Shown: positions 36,948-46,814, numbered from the stretch's first letter. The stretch is 64,000 nucleotides of DNA from Bacteroidota bacterium (GCA_023381535.1 JAMCSN010000131.1:49662-113661), one strand, 5' to 3'. The notes: a model not told the origin generated them from the letters alone. Program-made: numbers and translations.

Positions 36948-37832
36948 ATGGCAACACTCCGAGACATAAAGGGAAGAATCAAGGGCGTTAAAAGCACCCA
37001 GCAGATTACGAAGGCTATGAAAATGGTTTCCGCCGCACGTTTACGCCGCGCTCAGGAAAACATCATCAACGCCAGACCGTATTCAAAAAAAACAGCTGAA
37101 CTTCTTAGACATTTGTTAAGCGCTCAAAAAGATTTCGAGAATCCTCTTTTTGTTGAAAGGGAAGTTAAAAGTATTGCATTGATTGTTGTAACCTCCGATA
37201 GAGGTTTATGCGGCGCGTTCAACATGAACATAATCAGAACTGCCGAACAATTGATCAAAAACGATCTGCTCGAACTTTACCAAAATGGAAAGCTTCAACT
37301 TTATTGTGTCGGTAAAAAAGCTAACGATTACTTCTCCAAAAGAAATTACCCAGTCGTTGGATCCTACCCGGGAATCTTTTCCAACCTCAAATTTGAATTT
37401 GCTTCCGGATTAATTAAAGAGCTTACGAACAAGTATCTTTCCGGTGAGATTGATAAAGTTTTAGTCGTGTATAATGAGTTTAAATCCGTCATTCAGCAGA
37501 AAACAACTTCTGTGCAGATTGTTCCGATAAAACCTTTTGAGACAGAAGCTAACGAAGCTGCGCCGGCTGCGGATTATATATACGAGCCGGATAGAACAAG
37601 CATTATCAATGCACTTTTGCCGAAACACCTTAACACGCAGATGTGGACGATATTGCTAGAATCTTATGCAGCAGAAGATCGCGCCAGAATGACAGCGATG
37701 GATATGGCAACGGAAAATGCTAAAGAGCTAATTCGCAGTTTACAGCTCACTTTTAATAAGGTTCGTCAAGCTTCAATTACTAAAGAGATACTGGAAATTG
37801 TGTCCGGAGCGAATGCCCTTAAAGAATCTTAA
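36948..37832 (+). CDS. atpG: F0F1 ATP synthase subunit gamma
   Basis: The rotor shaft subunit gamma, 294 residues. The N-terminal helix IKGVKSTQQITKAMKMVSAA and the C-terminal helix MDMATENAKELIRSLQLTFNKVRQASITKEI form the coiled coil inside the hexamer. VVTSDRGLCGAFNMN (about 77-91) is the central signature. In many bacteria atpD and atpC would follow; here the next gene is ffh, so beta and epsilon must be encoded elsewhere. Confidence 0.97.
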   Translation: MATLRDIKGRIKGVKSTQQITKAMKMVSAARLRRAQENIINARPYSKKTAELLRHLLSAQKDFENPLFVEREVKSIALIVVTSDRGLCGAFNMNIIRTAEQLIKNDLLELYQNGKLQLYCVGKKANDYFSKRNYPVVGSYPGIFSNLKFEFASGLIKELTNKYLSGEIDKVLVVYNEFKSVIQQKTTSVQIVPIKPFETEANEAAPAADYIYEPDRTSIINALLPKHLNTQMWTILLESYAAEDRARMTAMDMATENAKELIRSLQLTFNKVRQASITKEILEIVSGANALKES

Positions 37833-37890
37833 GTGGTTAACGTTTGAAATGAATTCTCTTTTTATTATCTTTTATTAGGGTTAGTGTACG

Positions 37891-39225
37891 ATGCTCGATG
37901 ATTTGACCGAAAAACTTGAGAAAGCGCTCAAGAAAATTACCGGACAGGGTAAACTAACCGAAACAAATATTGCGGATACGTTACGAGATATCCGCCGTGT
38001 TCTTTTAGATGCTGATGTAAACTACAAAGTTGCCAAGCAGTTTATTGAAGACATAAAGGTTAAAGCGCTTGGCAAAGAAGTTTTATCGTCTGTTACACCG
38101 GGACAGCTTATCACAAAAATAATTTATGATGAGCTGAACGTTCTGCTTGGAAGCAAAGGTTCCGAACTGCGTTTGAATGCTTCCGGCTTAACTGTGATAA
38201 TGTTGATTGGCCTTCAGGGCTGCGGTAAAACTACTTTTAGTGCAAAGCTTGCAAAGTATTTAAGAAATAAAAAACAAAATGTTCTTTTAGTTGCTGCTGA
38301 TGTTTACCGGCCTGCGGCTATCACTCAACTGAAAATTTTGGGCTCTCAAATTGATGTTCCCGTGTTTTCAATTGAAGGCAGCAAAGATCCGGTAAAGATT
38401 GCTTCCGAATCATTGGATTATGCGAAAGCAAAGGGTCTGAATACCGTTATCATAGATACTGCCGGTAGGCTGCACATCGATGAAAATATGATGGCCGAAG
38501 CTGCGCAAATCAAAGCCAAAGTTAACCCGACAGAGACTTTGTTTGTCGTGGATTCCATGACCGGACAAGATGCTGTCAATTCAGCAAAAGCCTTTCATGA
38601 AAAGGTTGAGTTTGACGGAGTTGTTCTTACAAAGCTTGATGGTGATTCACGCGGAGGTTGCGTTCTTTCGATTCGTGCTGTGGTTGATCGCCCGGTAAAA
38701 TTTGTTAGCATGGGCGAGAAGCTTGATTCAATCGAAATATTTTATCCCGACCGCATGGCTTCGCGAATTCTCGGTATGGGAGATGTTGTCTCGCTGGTCG
38801 AGAAAGCTCAAGCGCAATTCGATGAAAAAGAAGCCGAAGATCTTGAGAAGAAATTCAGAGACAACAAATTCGACTTTAATGATTTTCTTAAGCAGATAAA
38901 AATGATTAAGAAAATGGGTTCGTTGAAATCCTTGATCGGAATGATTCCCGGTGCCGGTTCCGCACTGAAGAATGCGGATGTTGATGACGCGCAACTGGTA
39001 AGGGTTGAATCGATCATTCAGTCGATGACGAAACACGAAAGGTCGAGTCCTAAAGTGTTGAACGGAAGCAGACGGAAACGAATTGCGCGCGGCAGCGGTA
39101 ATTCGATTCAAGATGTTAATCGATTGATAAAACAGTTTGAACAAATGCAGCAGATGATGAAAATGCTGAATAAAAACGCCGGTAAGCTTTCATTGCCGGG
39201 TATGAAAAACATAAGGTTTAATTAG
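37891..39225 (+). CDS. ffh: Signal recognition particle protein Ffh
   Basis: The SRP54 GTPase that binds signal sequences of nascent membrane proteins and delivers them to FtsY, 444 residues. An N-terminal four-helix bundle is followed by the G domain: [18 protein letters not shown] (P-loop, about 106), [13 protein letters not shown] (about 190), [14 protein letters not shown] (about 248). The methionine-rich M domain has the RNA-binding [20 protein letters not shown] near residue 400 and a MQQMMKML tail. It heads the ffh-rpsP-khpA-rimM-trmD-rplS run common to many bacteria. Confidence 0.97.
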   Translation: MLDDLTEKLEKALKKITGQGKLTETNIADTLRDIRRVLLDADVNYKVAKQFIEDIKVKALGKEVLSSVTPGQLITKIIYDELNVLLGSKGSELRLNASGLTVIMLIGLQGCGKTTFSAKLAKYLRNKKQNVLLVAADVYRPAAITQLKILGSQIDVPVFSIEGSKDPVKIASESLDYAKAKGLNTVIIDTAGRLHIDENMMAEAAQIKAKVNPTETLFVVDSMTGQDAVNSAKAFHEKVEFDGVVLTKLDGDSRGGCVLSIRAVVDRPVKFVSMGEKLDSIEIFYPDRMASRILGMGDVVSLVEKAQAQFDEKEAEDLEKKFRDNKFDFNDFLKQIKMIKKMGSLKSLIGMIPGAGSALKNADVDDAQLVRVESIIQSMTKHERSSPKVLNGSRRKRIARGSGNSIQDVNRLIKQFEQMQQMMKMLNKNAGKLSLPGMKNIRFN

Positions 39226-39254
39226 TTTATATAATCAAAGGAGGAAATACTAAA

Positions 39255-39695
39255 TTGGCAGTTAAGTTAAGACTGAGAAGAATGGGAAAGAAAAAACAGC
39301 CTGTCTATAAAGTTGTAGCGGCTGATTCGCGTTCACCTAGAGATGGAAAATTTATAGAAGCAATTGGTCTTTATAATCCTAAGACCGAACCTGCTACTGT
39401 AGATATAAAGGAATCCAGAGCATTATACTGGCTTGGTGTTGGTGCCCAACCTACGGATACTGTTAAGAACCTTTTAAGTAATCAAGGAATTATTCTGAAA
39501 AGAGAATTGATGAAAAAAGGTTTATCTGAAGAAGCGATAAATTCAAAACTTGATGAATGGAAAAAAATTAAAGAAGCAAATTTGGCTTCGGCTTTGAAAA
39601 AGAAAGCCGAAAAAAAGAAATCGAAAAAAGCGACCGCTGCAAAGCAGGATAATAAAGATGGTGAAGCGGAAGTAAAGGGTACTGCTTCCGAGTAG
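39255..39695 (+). CDS. rpsP: 30S ribosomal protein S16
   Basis: Ribosomal protein S16, 146 residues. The core is standard ([59 protein letters not shown]). Beyond about residue 85 there is a Lys/Ala/Glu-rich extension ([17 protein letters not shown]) that makes it longer than the typical 80-90 residue form, as often in Bacteroidota and relatives. The start is a TTG supported by a strong AGGAGG nine bases upstream. Confidence 0.96.
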   Translation: MAVKLRLRRMGKKKQPVYKVVAADSRSPRDGKFIEAIGLYNPKTEPATVDIKESRALYWLGVGAQPTDTVKNLLSNQGIILKRELMKKGLSEEAINSKLDEWKKIKEANLASALKKKAEKKKSKKATAAKQDNKDGEAEVKGTASE

Positions 39696-39766
39696 CTAGT
39701 TCTCTTAAACGGATTAGCGTGCACAATTAAGTACCCTGATGGTTCACTAAACTTAAAGGTACTCTC

Positions 39767-40000
39767 ATGAAGGAATTTATTGAATTTATCGCAAAGCACC
39801 TTGTTGATAATCCTGGTAGTGTTTCACTAGAAGAAACTACACCGGACGAAAAAACTATTGAGCTCACACTCAAGGTTGGCCAAGACGATGTGGGAAAGGT
39901 TATCGGGAAACAGGGTAAAACGGCTCAAGCTATGAGAACCTTGCTTACTGCCATCGCTGCTAAAGATGGTAAGCGCGCTATCTTAAAAATATTGGATTAA
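39767..40000 (+). CDS. khpA: KH domain RNA-binding protein KhpA
   Basis: A 77-residue single KH-domain protein. The RNA-binding GxxG loop is in VGKVIGKQGKTAQAMRTLL (about residues 43-61). It starts MKEFIEFIAKHLVDNPGSV as the family does. KhpA binds RNA, often with KhpB/Jag, and affects cell division and envelope homeostasis in Firmicutes. Its place between rpsP and rimM is conserved across phyla. Length is complete. Confidence 0.93.
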   Translation: MKEFIEFIAKHLVDNPGSVSLEETTPDEKTIELTLKVGQDDVGKVIGKQGKTAQAMRTLLTAIAAKDGKRAILKILD

Positions 40001-40012
40001 TCAATTTCGATC

Positions 40013-40531
40013 GTGGATGACCTATTTCTGATTGCAGAAGTTAAAGCAGTTTACGGCTCCAACGGTTTTGTTTTAATTGATTCCTTTTCCGATTTCTATG
40101 AAAGATTCTTTCAGCTGAATTCTGTTTATGTGGAAGTATTTGGTTCGGTAAAAAAGTTCTTTGTGGAAGATGTTAAGGAATTGGACGGATCCTTCGTTAT
40201 CAAATTCAAAGGATTCGATTCAAGCGAAGACGTTAAGTTTTTTGTTGGCAAGAAAGTTTACGTCGAACAAAAAGATGTCGTTAAACTTTCGGAGAATGTT
40301 TTTTTCATTCATGATGTAATCGGCAGTAAGGTATATAAGGAATCGAAACTGATTGGTGTTGTTGAGGATGTTTTGGTTTTGCCTGCCAACGATGTTTTTG
40401 TGGTGATTGATCAAAACAAGAAAAGAATTTTAGTCCCGGCAGTTGAAAACTATATTGAAAGTTTTGACGCGGACGAAAAAAGTTTGAAATTAGTTTCCGG
40501 TTGCGATTTACTTTACGATGATGAGAATTGA
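40013..40531 (+). CDS. rimM: Ribosome maturation factor RimM
   Basis: A 172-residue 30S maturation factor acting on the S19-containing head domain. An N-terminal beta-barrel (LIAEVKAVYGSNGFVLIDSF) is followed by a PRC-barrel: VIGSKVYKESKLIGVVEDVLVLPANDVFVV and RILVPAVENYIESFD. The start is a GTG 12 bases after khpA. It overlaps trmD by 14 bases. The N-terminal KxxG region is more diverged than usual, but domain order and gene order make the call sound. Confidence 0.92.
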   Translation: MDDLFLIAEVKAVYGSNGFVLIDSFSDFYERFFQLNSVYVEVFGSVKKFFVEDVKELDGSFVIKFKGFDSSEDVKFFVGKKVYVEQKDVVKLSENVFFIHDVIGSKVYKESKLIGVVEDVLVLPANDVFVVIDQNKKRILVPAVENYIESFDADEKSLKLVSGCDLLYDDEN

Positions 40532-41201
40532 TATAATTTCTGCTGTTCCCGACTCGCTCTCAAGCCCGCTTAACACGAGCATTATCAAGAGAGCGCAAGA
40601 TAGAAACAAAGTTGAAATTGTTGTGCATAATCTGCGTGATTATGCTCATGATAAGCATAAACAGATTGACGATAAGCCCTTTGGCGGCGGACCGGGAATG
40701 CTCTTGAAGCCCGAACCGTTCTTTGAGTGTATTGAAAAACTTCTTAGCGAACGTAAATACGATCATATCATTTTTCCTACTCCCGGCGGAAAAATTTATA
40801 ATCAGAAAATGTCAAACAAATTTTCGCTCGCCGAGAATCTGATGATAGTTGCCGGGCATTACAAAGGTGTTGACGACCGAGTACGCGAGAAATTTGCTAC
40901 CGATGAAATATCGATTGGAAATTTTGTTTTAACCGGCGGAGAAATTGTAGCAATGATGATCATCGATTCGGTGGTACGTCTGATCCCTGGAGTTCTAAAC
41001 GACAGCGAATCTGCGCTGAACGATTCGTTGATGGACGGCGACATAATTGAAGCGCCGTATTATACCAGACCAGCTGATTTCCAAGGAATGAAAGTTCCGG
41101 AAATACTGTTATCGGGCAATGAAAAAAAAATAAAAGAATGGAAAGAAGAACAATCAAAAGTTTTAACCGAGAATTGGAAAAAAATAAATAATATGGAGTA
41201 A
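40518..41201 (+). CDS. trmD: tRNA (guanine-N1)-methyltransferase
   Basis: A SPOUT-class methyltransferase, 227 residues, making m1G37 in tRNAs and thereby preventing frameshifting. Signature motifs: KPFGGGPGMLLKPEPFFECI (about 53-72), FPTPGGKIYNQ (about 89-99), AGHYKGVDDRV (about 112-122), and the knot region ISIGNFVLTGGEIVAMMIID (about 132-151). An adjacent second ATG (40521) is equally possible. The stop lies three bases before the rplS start. Confidence 0.97.
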   Translation: MMRIDIISAVPDSLSSPLNTSIIKRAQDRNKVEIVVHNLRDYAHDKHKQIDDKPFGGGPGMLLKPEPFFECIEKLLSERKYDHIIFPTPGGKIYNQKMSNKFSLAENLMIVAGHYKGVDDRVREKFATDEISIGNFVLTGGEIVAMMIIDSVVRLIPGVLNDSESALNDSLMDGDIIEAPYYTRPADFQGMKVPEILLSGNEKKIKEWKEEQSKVLTENWKKINNME

Positions 41202-41204
41202 GTG

Positions 41205-41552
41205 ATGGACAAAGTACAAGAACTGACAAACGATTTGATGCGTACGGATTTTCCCGCATTTAAGACCGGCGATCACATCCGTGTTCACGTGAGAGTTATT
41301 GAAGGCGATAAAGAGAGAATCCAGCCGTACGAAGGCGATGTTATAAACATCAGAGGTGCTGGATTAGATAAAACCTTCACTGTTAGAAAAATTGCAAGCG
41401 GTGTTGGCGTTGAAAGGATCTTTTCTTACAGTTCGCCCAAACTTGCCAAAGTGGAAATCATCAGAGAAGGGAAAGTAAGAAGAGCGAAACTTTACTACTT
41501 GCGCAAACTATCCGGTAAAGCTGCACGTATTAAAGACAAAAACCTTCAATAA
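41205..41552 (+). CDS. rplS: 50S ribosomal protein L19
   Basis: Ribosomal protein L19, 115 residues from the ATG at 41205 (a GTG one codon upstream is also in frame). Features: [20 protein letters not shown] (about 20-39), [21 protein letters not shown] (about 57-77), [20 protein letters not shown] at the end. It closes the ribosomal/tRNA-modification run and is followed by a terminator. Confidence 0.97.
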   Translation: MDKVQELTNDLMRTDFPAFKTGDHIRVHVRVIEGDKERIQPYEGDVINIRGAGLDKTFTVRKIASGVGVERIFSYSSPKLAKVEIIREGKVRRAKLYYLRKLSGKAARIKDKNLQ

Positions 41553-41571
41553 ATTGTTTGCAAACTGAGTT

Positions 41572-41622
41572 AACCCCGATCCCGCCTTTTCAAGTTGAAG
41601 AAGGTCTTTCGGGGTTTTTTAT
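41572..41622 (+). terminator. Rho-independent terminator after rplS
   Basis: An interrupted stem: AACCCCGA pairs with TTCGGGGTT, and inside it CCTTTTC pairs with GAAGAAGG around a short loop. It is followed by six T. It ends the ffh-rplS transcript. Confidence 0.8.
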
Positions 41623-41673
41623 TTTCAGATTGCAACGTATTCCAGACAAGGATTAATATTCCTCGGTTAAAAC

Positions 41674-42429
41674 ATGAAACTTATTGCACCTAAAAATTTA
41701 TTTACTTCGATACTTGCCGAAGCTATAGACAAAAATGAGTTAGAACTTTTTTTCGTTGAAGCTTCCTTGATTGGTAAAGAGCTTGAGTATAATACTTCGG
41801 CTATAGGATTAATTCCTTCTCTCGACATAATCAATCACAGAAATTTGTTTGTATCAAGCAAGTATGCCGTTTCGTTCGACGGGATGCTGTCGAATTCATT
41901 CTTTTATTTTCACGAGAATGAAAGAGCTTTTGAAAAAATCACTCTTCGTGGGGACGTTTCGCTGAACGATATAATTTTGACCAGGATACTTTTCTCTGAA
42001 CGGTTCTCTTCGCAAGTAGAAATTACGCTCGATACCGGTAAGGTTCCTGCTAAAGGGAAAGATTATCTTGTAGTCGGCGATGAAAATTATTCTTTGTGGG
42101 ATTTCAAAAACGGAATTAGTTTTTCCGATCAAGTTGCAGAGATGCTCGATTTCCCCTATGTCAATTTTGTTTTTGCTTCGCCCGATAAAGAAGCTTTGAC
42201 CAACTTCAATAATTTGATCGGAAATATCGATCAAACAATCGAAGAAAAAATTGACGACATACTAAAACAGATAAGTTTGGGAGAAGAAGCAAAATCGTTT
42301 CTCAAAGAAAATATTGATTCAATTTATTATGAGATGACTTCGAACGAAACGGAAGGATTGAACGAGCTTATCAAGCTGCTGTTTTACCACGGTATTATTG
42401 AAGATATGTTTGATATTAAGTTTGTCTGA
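41674..42429 (+). CDS. MqnA-like protein (menaquinone futalosine pathway family), tentative
   Basis: A 251-residue soluble protein. The pattern SAIGLIPSLDIINHRNLFVS then LRGDVSLNDIILTRILFSERF, KDYLVVGDENYSLWDF and LDFPYVNFVFASPD follows the layout of MqnA/MqnD periplasmic-binding-fold enzymes. In those a DVALVPS-type segment, an S/T-rich loop, a GD pair and an LPFVFAxW segment recur. MqnA dehydrates chorismate in the futalosine route to menaquinone. Here several usual residues are changed (F instead of W, GDE instead of GDxAL), so it may be a diverged paralogue with another ligand. It stands alone after a terminator, convergent with serA. Confidence 0.5.
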   Translation: MKLIAPKNLFTSILAEAIDKNELELFFVEASLIGKELEYNTSAIGLIPSLDIINHRNLFVSSKYAVSFDGMLSNSFFYFHENERAFEKITLRGDVSLNDIILTRILFSERFSSQVEITLDTGKVPAKGKDYLVVGDENYSLWDFKNGISFSDQVAEMLDFPYVNFVFASPDKEALTNFNNLIGNIDQTIEEKIDDILKQISLGEEAKSFLKENIDSIYYEMTSNETEGLNELIKLLFYHGIIEDMFDIKFV

Positions 42430-42432
42430 AAT

Positions 42433-42465
42433 TTCAATCCTCCCCGGCTAAGAGGGAGGATTGAA
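42433..42465. terminator. Hairpin between convergent genes (mqnA-like and serA)
   Basis: A perfect 12-base stem, TTCAATCCTCCC (42433-42444) with GGGAGGATTGAA (42454-42465), loop of nine bases, lying between the stops of two convergent genes. No long T-run follows on the + strand, but TTC-rich sequence flanks it. It probably works as a bidirectional terminator. Confidence 0.6.
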
Positions 42466-42474
42466 GAATTCTTT

Positions 42475-43666
42475 TCAAATCTGAACATGCGAATAAGAAA
42501 TAACATTTGGATTATTTCTTATCAATTCAAGCATGTGAGATGTTGCCGGATCTTTTAATTTCATCGTGCAGCATGCGACCATTCCGCCGTCGAAAATAGT
42601 ATTCTCAACTTCTTCAATGTTAATATCGCCCACTTTCAAAACATCCAGCACCGATGCAAGCACACCCGGCTTATCATAATGTTTTACAACCAGTTGGTAG
42701 TGTGTTTCCTGAGCCTTAGCACGATTAACCCAGTGAGCTATTACTCCGCTGTTAATGTAACCGAGAATGATATTCACGGTTTCTTCTGCAACTGCATTCT
42801 GCGCCTGCTCTGTTGAAGCGCCGATGTGATGTGTGATGTAAACATTTTCTAATTCCTGAAGTTTCGAAGAAACCGGTCCGCTTTTTTCTTCCGGCTCATC
42901 TTTGAAAACATCCAAGCCGACTTTCAAACCTTTTTCTTTGACGGCGCGGATTAAAGCTTCTTCGTCAACAACACCAGCACGTGAAGTGTTGATAAAAAAT
43001 GGCTCCCTTTTTCAGATAGCCGAACATTTTATCGTTGAACAGATTTTTTGTTTCCGGGGTTTGCGGAAGATGTATCGTAACAACATCAGCAATCGGAAGT
43101 ATCTGATCAAACTCGGAAAAATCTTTTACGCCGTAACCTTCAATTCTGGAAATATCTTTTGCGTAGATGTTCATTCCCAAAGCTTGAGCGCGTTTAGCAA
43201 CTTCTTTTCCTATGGCGCCGTATCCAACTATCGCAAGAGTTTTTCCGAACAGACCTTCGGCTTTAGAATACTCGCCTTTATTCCAAACTCCTTTTTTGAA
43301 ATCCATAACGTTGTGCGGAATTCTGCGGTCGAGAGCAATCATTAATCCAATTGCAAGCTCTGCAACGGCAATGGAATTTTTACCGGGACAATTGGAAACA
43401 TAAATTCCTTTTTTGTTTGCCGCAGCAATGTTGATATTGTTAACGCCGGCGCCGGCTCTAACAATAAGATTAAGCTGTTTTGCATCTTCAATCGTTTTTG
43501 CATTTACAACGGTAGAACGAACAACAATTACATCAACATCCTTCGCGGCTTCCGGCAAATCGTTCTCGCCAAGTTTCGGCTGATAAATCACATCGAGGTC
43601 GGCATCTTTTAATTTTTGAATGTACTGTTCCGGAAATTTGTCTGCAATTAATACTTTCACTTTCAT
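42475..43666 (-). pseudogene. serA: D-3-phosphoglycerate dehydrogenase, interrupted by a one-base frameshift
   Basis: The reading frame for 3-phosphoglycerate dehydrogenase (serine synthesis, NAD-dependent) is split. The first part starts at the ATG at 43666 (AAAGAGG upstream) and runs through VRAGAGVNNINIAAANKKGIY and the NAD motif VGYGAIGKEVAKRAQ to GYLKKGAIF. It then shifts and stops near 42965. In another frame the sequence continues as INTSRAGVVDEEALIRAVKE, then KVGLDVFKDEPE, THHIGASTEQAQ and a C-terminal ACT-like domain to 42475. Removing one base from the run of six A (+ strand 42994-42999) restores one protein of about 397 residues. It could be a sequencing error in the homopolymer or a true mutation. 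It lies behind hutU. Confidence 0.88.
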
Positions 43667-43687
43667 GTTTTCCTCTTTCATTTATTT

Positions 43688-45346
43688 CTATTTAAGCATC
43701 GGAATTTTTATCGAGAACTTTTTTGCATTGTTGATAGCCTGCTCGTAACCGGCATCGGCATGGCGCGCAATTCCCATACCCGGATCATAAGTCAAAACTC
43801 TTTCGAGCCGTGCCTCGGCTTCTTTTGTTCCGTCTGCAACAACAACCATTCCGGCGTGAATTGATTTTCCGATTCCCACACCGCCGCCGTGATGAACCGA
43901 AACCCAGCTTGCACCGCCGATAGCATTCAGTAGCGCATTGAGAATGGGCCAATCGGCAATTGCATCGCTGCCGTCTTTCATAGCTTCGGTCTCGCGGTTT
44001 GGCGATGCAACCGATCCGCAGTCAAGATGATCTCTTCCGATGACAATCGGCGCGCTCACTTTTCCGCTTGCTACCAACTGATTGAAAATTTTTCCCATCT
44101 TGGCGCGTTCGCCGTAACCAAGCCAGCAAATTCTTGCCGGCAATCCTTGGAAGTGCACTTTCTTTTGAGCGAGTTCAATCCATCGTATCAGAACTTTGTT
44201 TTCCGGAAATGTTTCGATAACTGCTTTGTCGGTTTCGTAAATGTCTTTTGGATCGCCGCTGAGTGCAGCCCATCTGAATGGTCCTTTGCCGTCGCAGAAA
44301 AGAGGACGAATATATTCCGGTACAAAACCGGGAATATCGAAAGCGTTTGCGACGCTGTTTTCTTTTGCCTCACCGCGGATATTGTTCCCGTAATCGAATG
44401 CAATTGAACCGCGCTTCTGAAATTCCAACATCGCTTTCACATGCTCAACGATGGTTTTCTTTGCGAGCTCGATGTATTTGTTGGGATTCGATTTTCGAAG
44501 TGCAAGCGCATCTTCAAAACTCATTCCCATCGGCACGTACCCGTTTAAAGTATCGTGCGCCGAAGTTTGATCTGTGATTATATCCGGCGTAATTCTTCTT
44601 TCAAGAATTTTTGGAAGAATTTCTCCTGCGTTACCGAGCAATCCAACCGATAAAGCTTGTTTCTTTTCTTTGGCACTTAGAACAAGTTTTAGCGCTTCGT
44701 CAATATCTTCTGTAATGATGTCTAAGTATCCGGTGTCAATTCGTTTTTGCATTCGCGAGCGGTCAACTTCAATTCCTAAAAATGCGGCGCCGTTCATTGT
44801 CGCGGCAAGCGGTTGAGCTCCGCCCATTCCGCCGAGTCCGGCTGTCAATAAAAATTTTCCGCTTAATGAACCGCCGAAATGCTGCCGCGCGCATTCGGCA
44901 AATGTTTCATACGTACCTTGAAGGATGCCTTGTGTGCCTATGTAAATCCAACTTCCGGCTGTCATCTGGCCGTACATTGTCAGTCCCAACGAATCAAGCC
45001 GGCGGAATTCATCCCACGTCGCCCAATCGGGTACAAGCATAGCGTTGGAAATTATTACACGCGGCGCATTCAAGTGCGTTTTAAAAATTGCAACTGGTTT
45101 GCCGGATTGAACAACAAGAGTTTCATCGTCATCTAAATTTTTTAACGAAGCAATGATCGCATCGTATGCTTCCCAATTACGTGCAGCTTTACCCGATCCG
45201 CCGTAAATAATTAAATCTTCCGGACGTTCGGCAACGTTTGGGTCAAGATTATTCATCAGCATCCGCATCGCTGCTTCTTGAATCCAACCTTTGCAACTTA
45301 TTTTCGATCCGGTCGGTGCTTTAATGATTCTTTTTTTTGTTTCCAT
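43688..45346 (-). CDS. hutU: Urocanate hydratase
   Basis: Urocanase, about 552 residues, converting urocanate to 4-imidazolone-5-propionate in histidine degradation with tightly bound NAD+. The ATG at 45346 ([13 protein letters not shown]) is used; an upstream ATG at 45376 lacks support. Signatures: [16 protein letters not shown], the NAD region [40 protein letters not shown], and the active-site region [13 protein letters not shown] followed by [20 protein letters not shown]. No hutH, hutI or hutG is next to it; its neighbours are serA and a small unknown gene. Confidence 0.95.
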   Translation of the reverse strand: METKKRIIKAPTGSKISCKGWIQEAAMRMLMNNLDPNVAERPEDLIIYGGSGKAARNWEAYDAIIASLKNLDDDETLVVQSGKPVAIFKTHLNAPRVIISNAMLVPDWATWDEFRRLDSLGLTMYGQMTAGSWIYIGTQGILQGTYETFAECARQHFGGSLSGKFLLTAGLGGMGGAQPLAATMNGAAFLGIEVDRSRMQKRIDTGYLDIITEDIDEALKLVLSAKEKKQALSVGLLGNAGEILPKILERRITPDIITDQTSAHDTLNGYVPMGMSFEDALALRKSNPNKYIELAKKTIVEHVKAMLEFQKRGSIAFDYGNNIRGEAKENSVANAFDIPGFVPEYIRPLFCDGKGPFRWAALSGDPKDIYETDKAVIETFPENKVLIRWIELAQKKVHFQGLPARICWLGYGERAKMGKIFNQLVASGKVSAPIVIGRDHLDCGSVASPNRETEAMKDGSDAIADWPILNALLNAIGGASWVSVHHGGGVGIGKSIHAGMVVVADGTKEAEARLERVLTYDPGMGIARHADAGYEQAINNAKKFSIKIPMLK

Positions 45347-45381
45347 ATTTTGTACGGGCGATATCCATCGCCACAAGAATT

Positions 45382-45720
45382 TTAATTGGTGAAATGTTTT
45401 TGAAGAATGCCTTCGTATTGTTTATACGCCGACTTATAAAACCAGCGGGTAAGAAAGAATCCTTTGCCAGCGCGTTTCTTCAACTCGGTAATATTACTGT
45501 TCAGGTTAAATACTAATTTTGTCTTTTCTTCTTTTGTTAATTTAACCTCGTCCGAAGGTGCATTAAGTTTATCAATAATAGCATTGAACGACTTTATCTC
45601 ACCGTAATATTTTTCATCGGAGCTTACTTGTTTTAACAAGGATTTGCAGAAAGTAACAAGTACTTTCTTTTCATTTTTATCGAATTGAAAATTGTAGTTT
45701 TTGAATAAAGGTTTAGCCAT
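45382..45720 (-). CDS. Conserved-looking small protein of unknown function
   Basis: Not recognised. The 112-residue product is highly charged and predicted mostly helical ([40 protein letters not shown]), with no signal peptide and no membrane segment. It ends with aromatic residues ([19 protein letters not shown]). It lies five bases after the adenosine deaminase stop and about 35 before hutU, all on the minus strand, so it is probably translated from that operon. Confidence 0.65.
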   Translation of the reverse strand: MAKPLFKNYNFQFDKNEKKVLVTFCKSLLKQVSSDEKYYGEIKSFNAIIDKLNAPSDEVKLTKEEKTKLVFNLNSNITELKKRAGKGFFLTRWFYKSAYKQYEGILQKHFTN

Positions 45721-45725
45721 AAGAA

Positions 45726-46814
45726 TTATACTTTTAGTGAAAGAAGTTTTTCCCGCATTTTCTGGTAACCCGGTTTTATCACATTATAGATGTAATGTAA
45801 TCTTTCCCGGTAGGGAATGAATGATGATTTCATTGCATTGATGTTCAGCTTTTCGATATCATCCAAACTGATGCCGAACAGCTCGCTTGCCGTTAAGTAT
45901 TCTTTGGTCAGCGTGGTATCGCTCATCAAACGGTCGTCCGTGTTCAGAAATACTCTAAATTTTTCTTTGTATAGTTTGATGAACGGATGGTGCTCGAGTT
46001 TATCAATGGCGCCTGTGTGAACATTGCTTAGCAAACATATTTCCAGCGGAAGGCGTGTATCCAAAATGTATTGTGCAAGATCGCCGAGAGCAATCACGGA
46101 ACCTTCTTTATCGAAAACTATGTCTTCTATAAGTCGTGTAGCGTGACCGATGCGGTGAGCGCCGCAAATTTGTATTGCCTGCCAAATGGAATCCTTACCA
46201 AAAGCTTCTCCGGCGTGAATTGTAATGTTGAAATTCTTTTGTTTAATAAATTGAAATGCGTCAATATGTTTCTTTGGAGGATAACCGCCTTCTTCGCCGG
46301 CAAGATCAAATCCAACAACTCCGTCTTTCCGGAAATTTACGGCAAGTTCCGCGATCTCCAAAGTATTTTTCATGTTTCGCATGCCGCACAAAATTAAACC
46401 GTAACCAACTCCAAAATCTTTTTTTCCTTTCTCTAATCCTTCTAAAACAGCTTGGATAACATCTTCGTGGTACAATCCTTTTTGTGTATGAAAGACAGGA
46501 GAAAATCGGGTTTCAACGTAGGCTACGCCGTCTTTGTGCATGTCTTCCATCATCTCATACGCAATTCTGAACAAGTTTTCTTTGCTTTGCATTACTGCAA
46601 TTGTGTGTTCAAATCCTTGCAAGTACTCTACAAGGTTTCCTTTATTTGCACCTCTGTGAAACCAGACTGCAAGTTCACCGGAATCAGAAGTGGGCAGCTT
46701 GTTATACTTAATTTCTTTGGCAAGATCGATAATGGTTTGAGGACGAACGCCTCCATCCAGATGATCGTGTAGAAGAACTTTTGGAATTCCACGGATTATT
46801 TCTTCTGAGTTCAA
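45726..46814 (-). CDS. add: Adenosine deaminase
   Basis: A 362-residue zinc hydrolase turning (deoxy)adenosine into (deoxy)inosine in purine salvage. It shows the HxH zinc ligands at the start (KVLLHDHLDGGVRP, His16 and His18), THAGEAFG with the third His, AHRIGHATRL near residue 220, and LNTDDRLMS with the catalytic/zinc Asp (the usual NTDDP has Arg here). It is the first gene of the minus-strand run leading to hutU and serA. It is divergent from the TPR gene at 47013, so the 198-base region between them must hold two promoters. Confidence 0.92.
   Translation of the reverse strand: MNSEEIIRGIPKVLLHDHLDGGVRPQTIIDLAKEIKYNKLPTSDSGELAVWFHRGANKGNLVEYLQGFEHTIAVMQSKENLFRIAYEMMEDMHKDGVAYVETRFSPVFHTQKGLYHEDVIQAVLEGLEKGKKDFGVGYGLILCGMRNMKNTLEIAELAVNFRKDGVVGFDLAGEEGGYPPKKHIDAFQFIKQKNFNITIHAGEAFGKDSIWQAIQICGAHRIGHATRLIEDIVFDKEGSVIALGDLAQYILDTRLPLEICLLSNVHTGAIDKLEHHPFIKLYKEKFRVFLNTDDRLMSDTTLTKEYLTASELFGISLDDIEKLNINAMKSSFIPYRERLHYIYNVIKPGYQKMREKLLSLKV

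Noticed and set aside
42902..43345. A 147-codon open frame on the + strand across the serA region
   Set aside because: It is the antisense shadow of the conserved dehydrogenase sequence; the minus-strand product matches a well-known family.
45358..45373. Palindrome GGCGAT-ATCC-ATCGCC as a regulatory operator before hutU
   Set aside because: It is only six base pairs long and lies in a 35-base spacer; the position fits an operator, but there is no second site or matching regulator.
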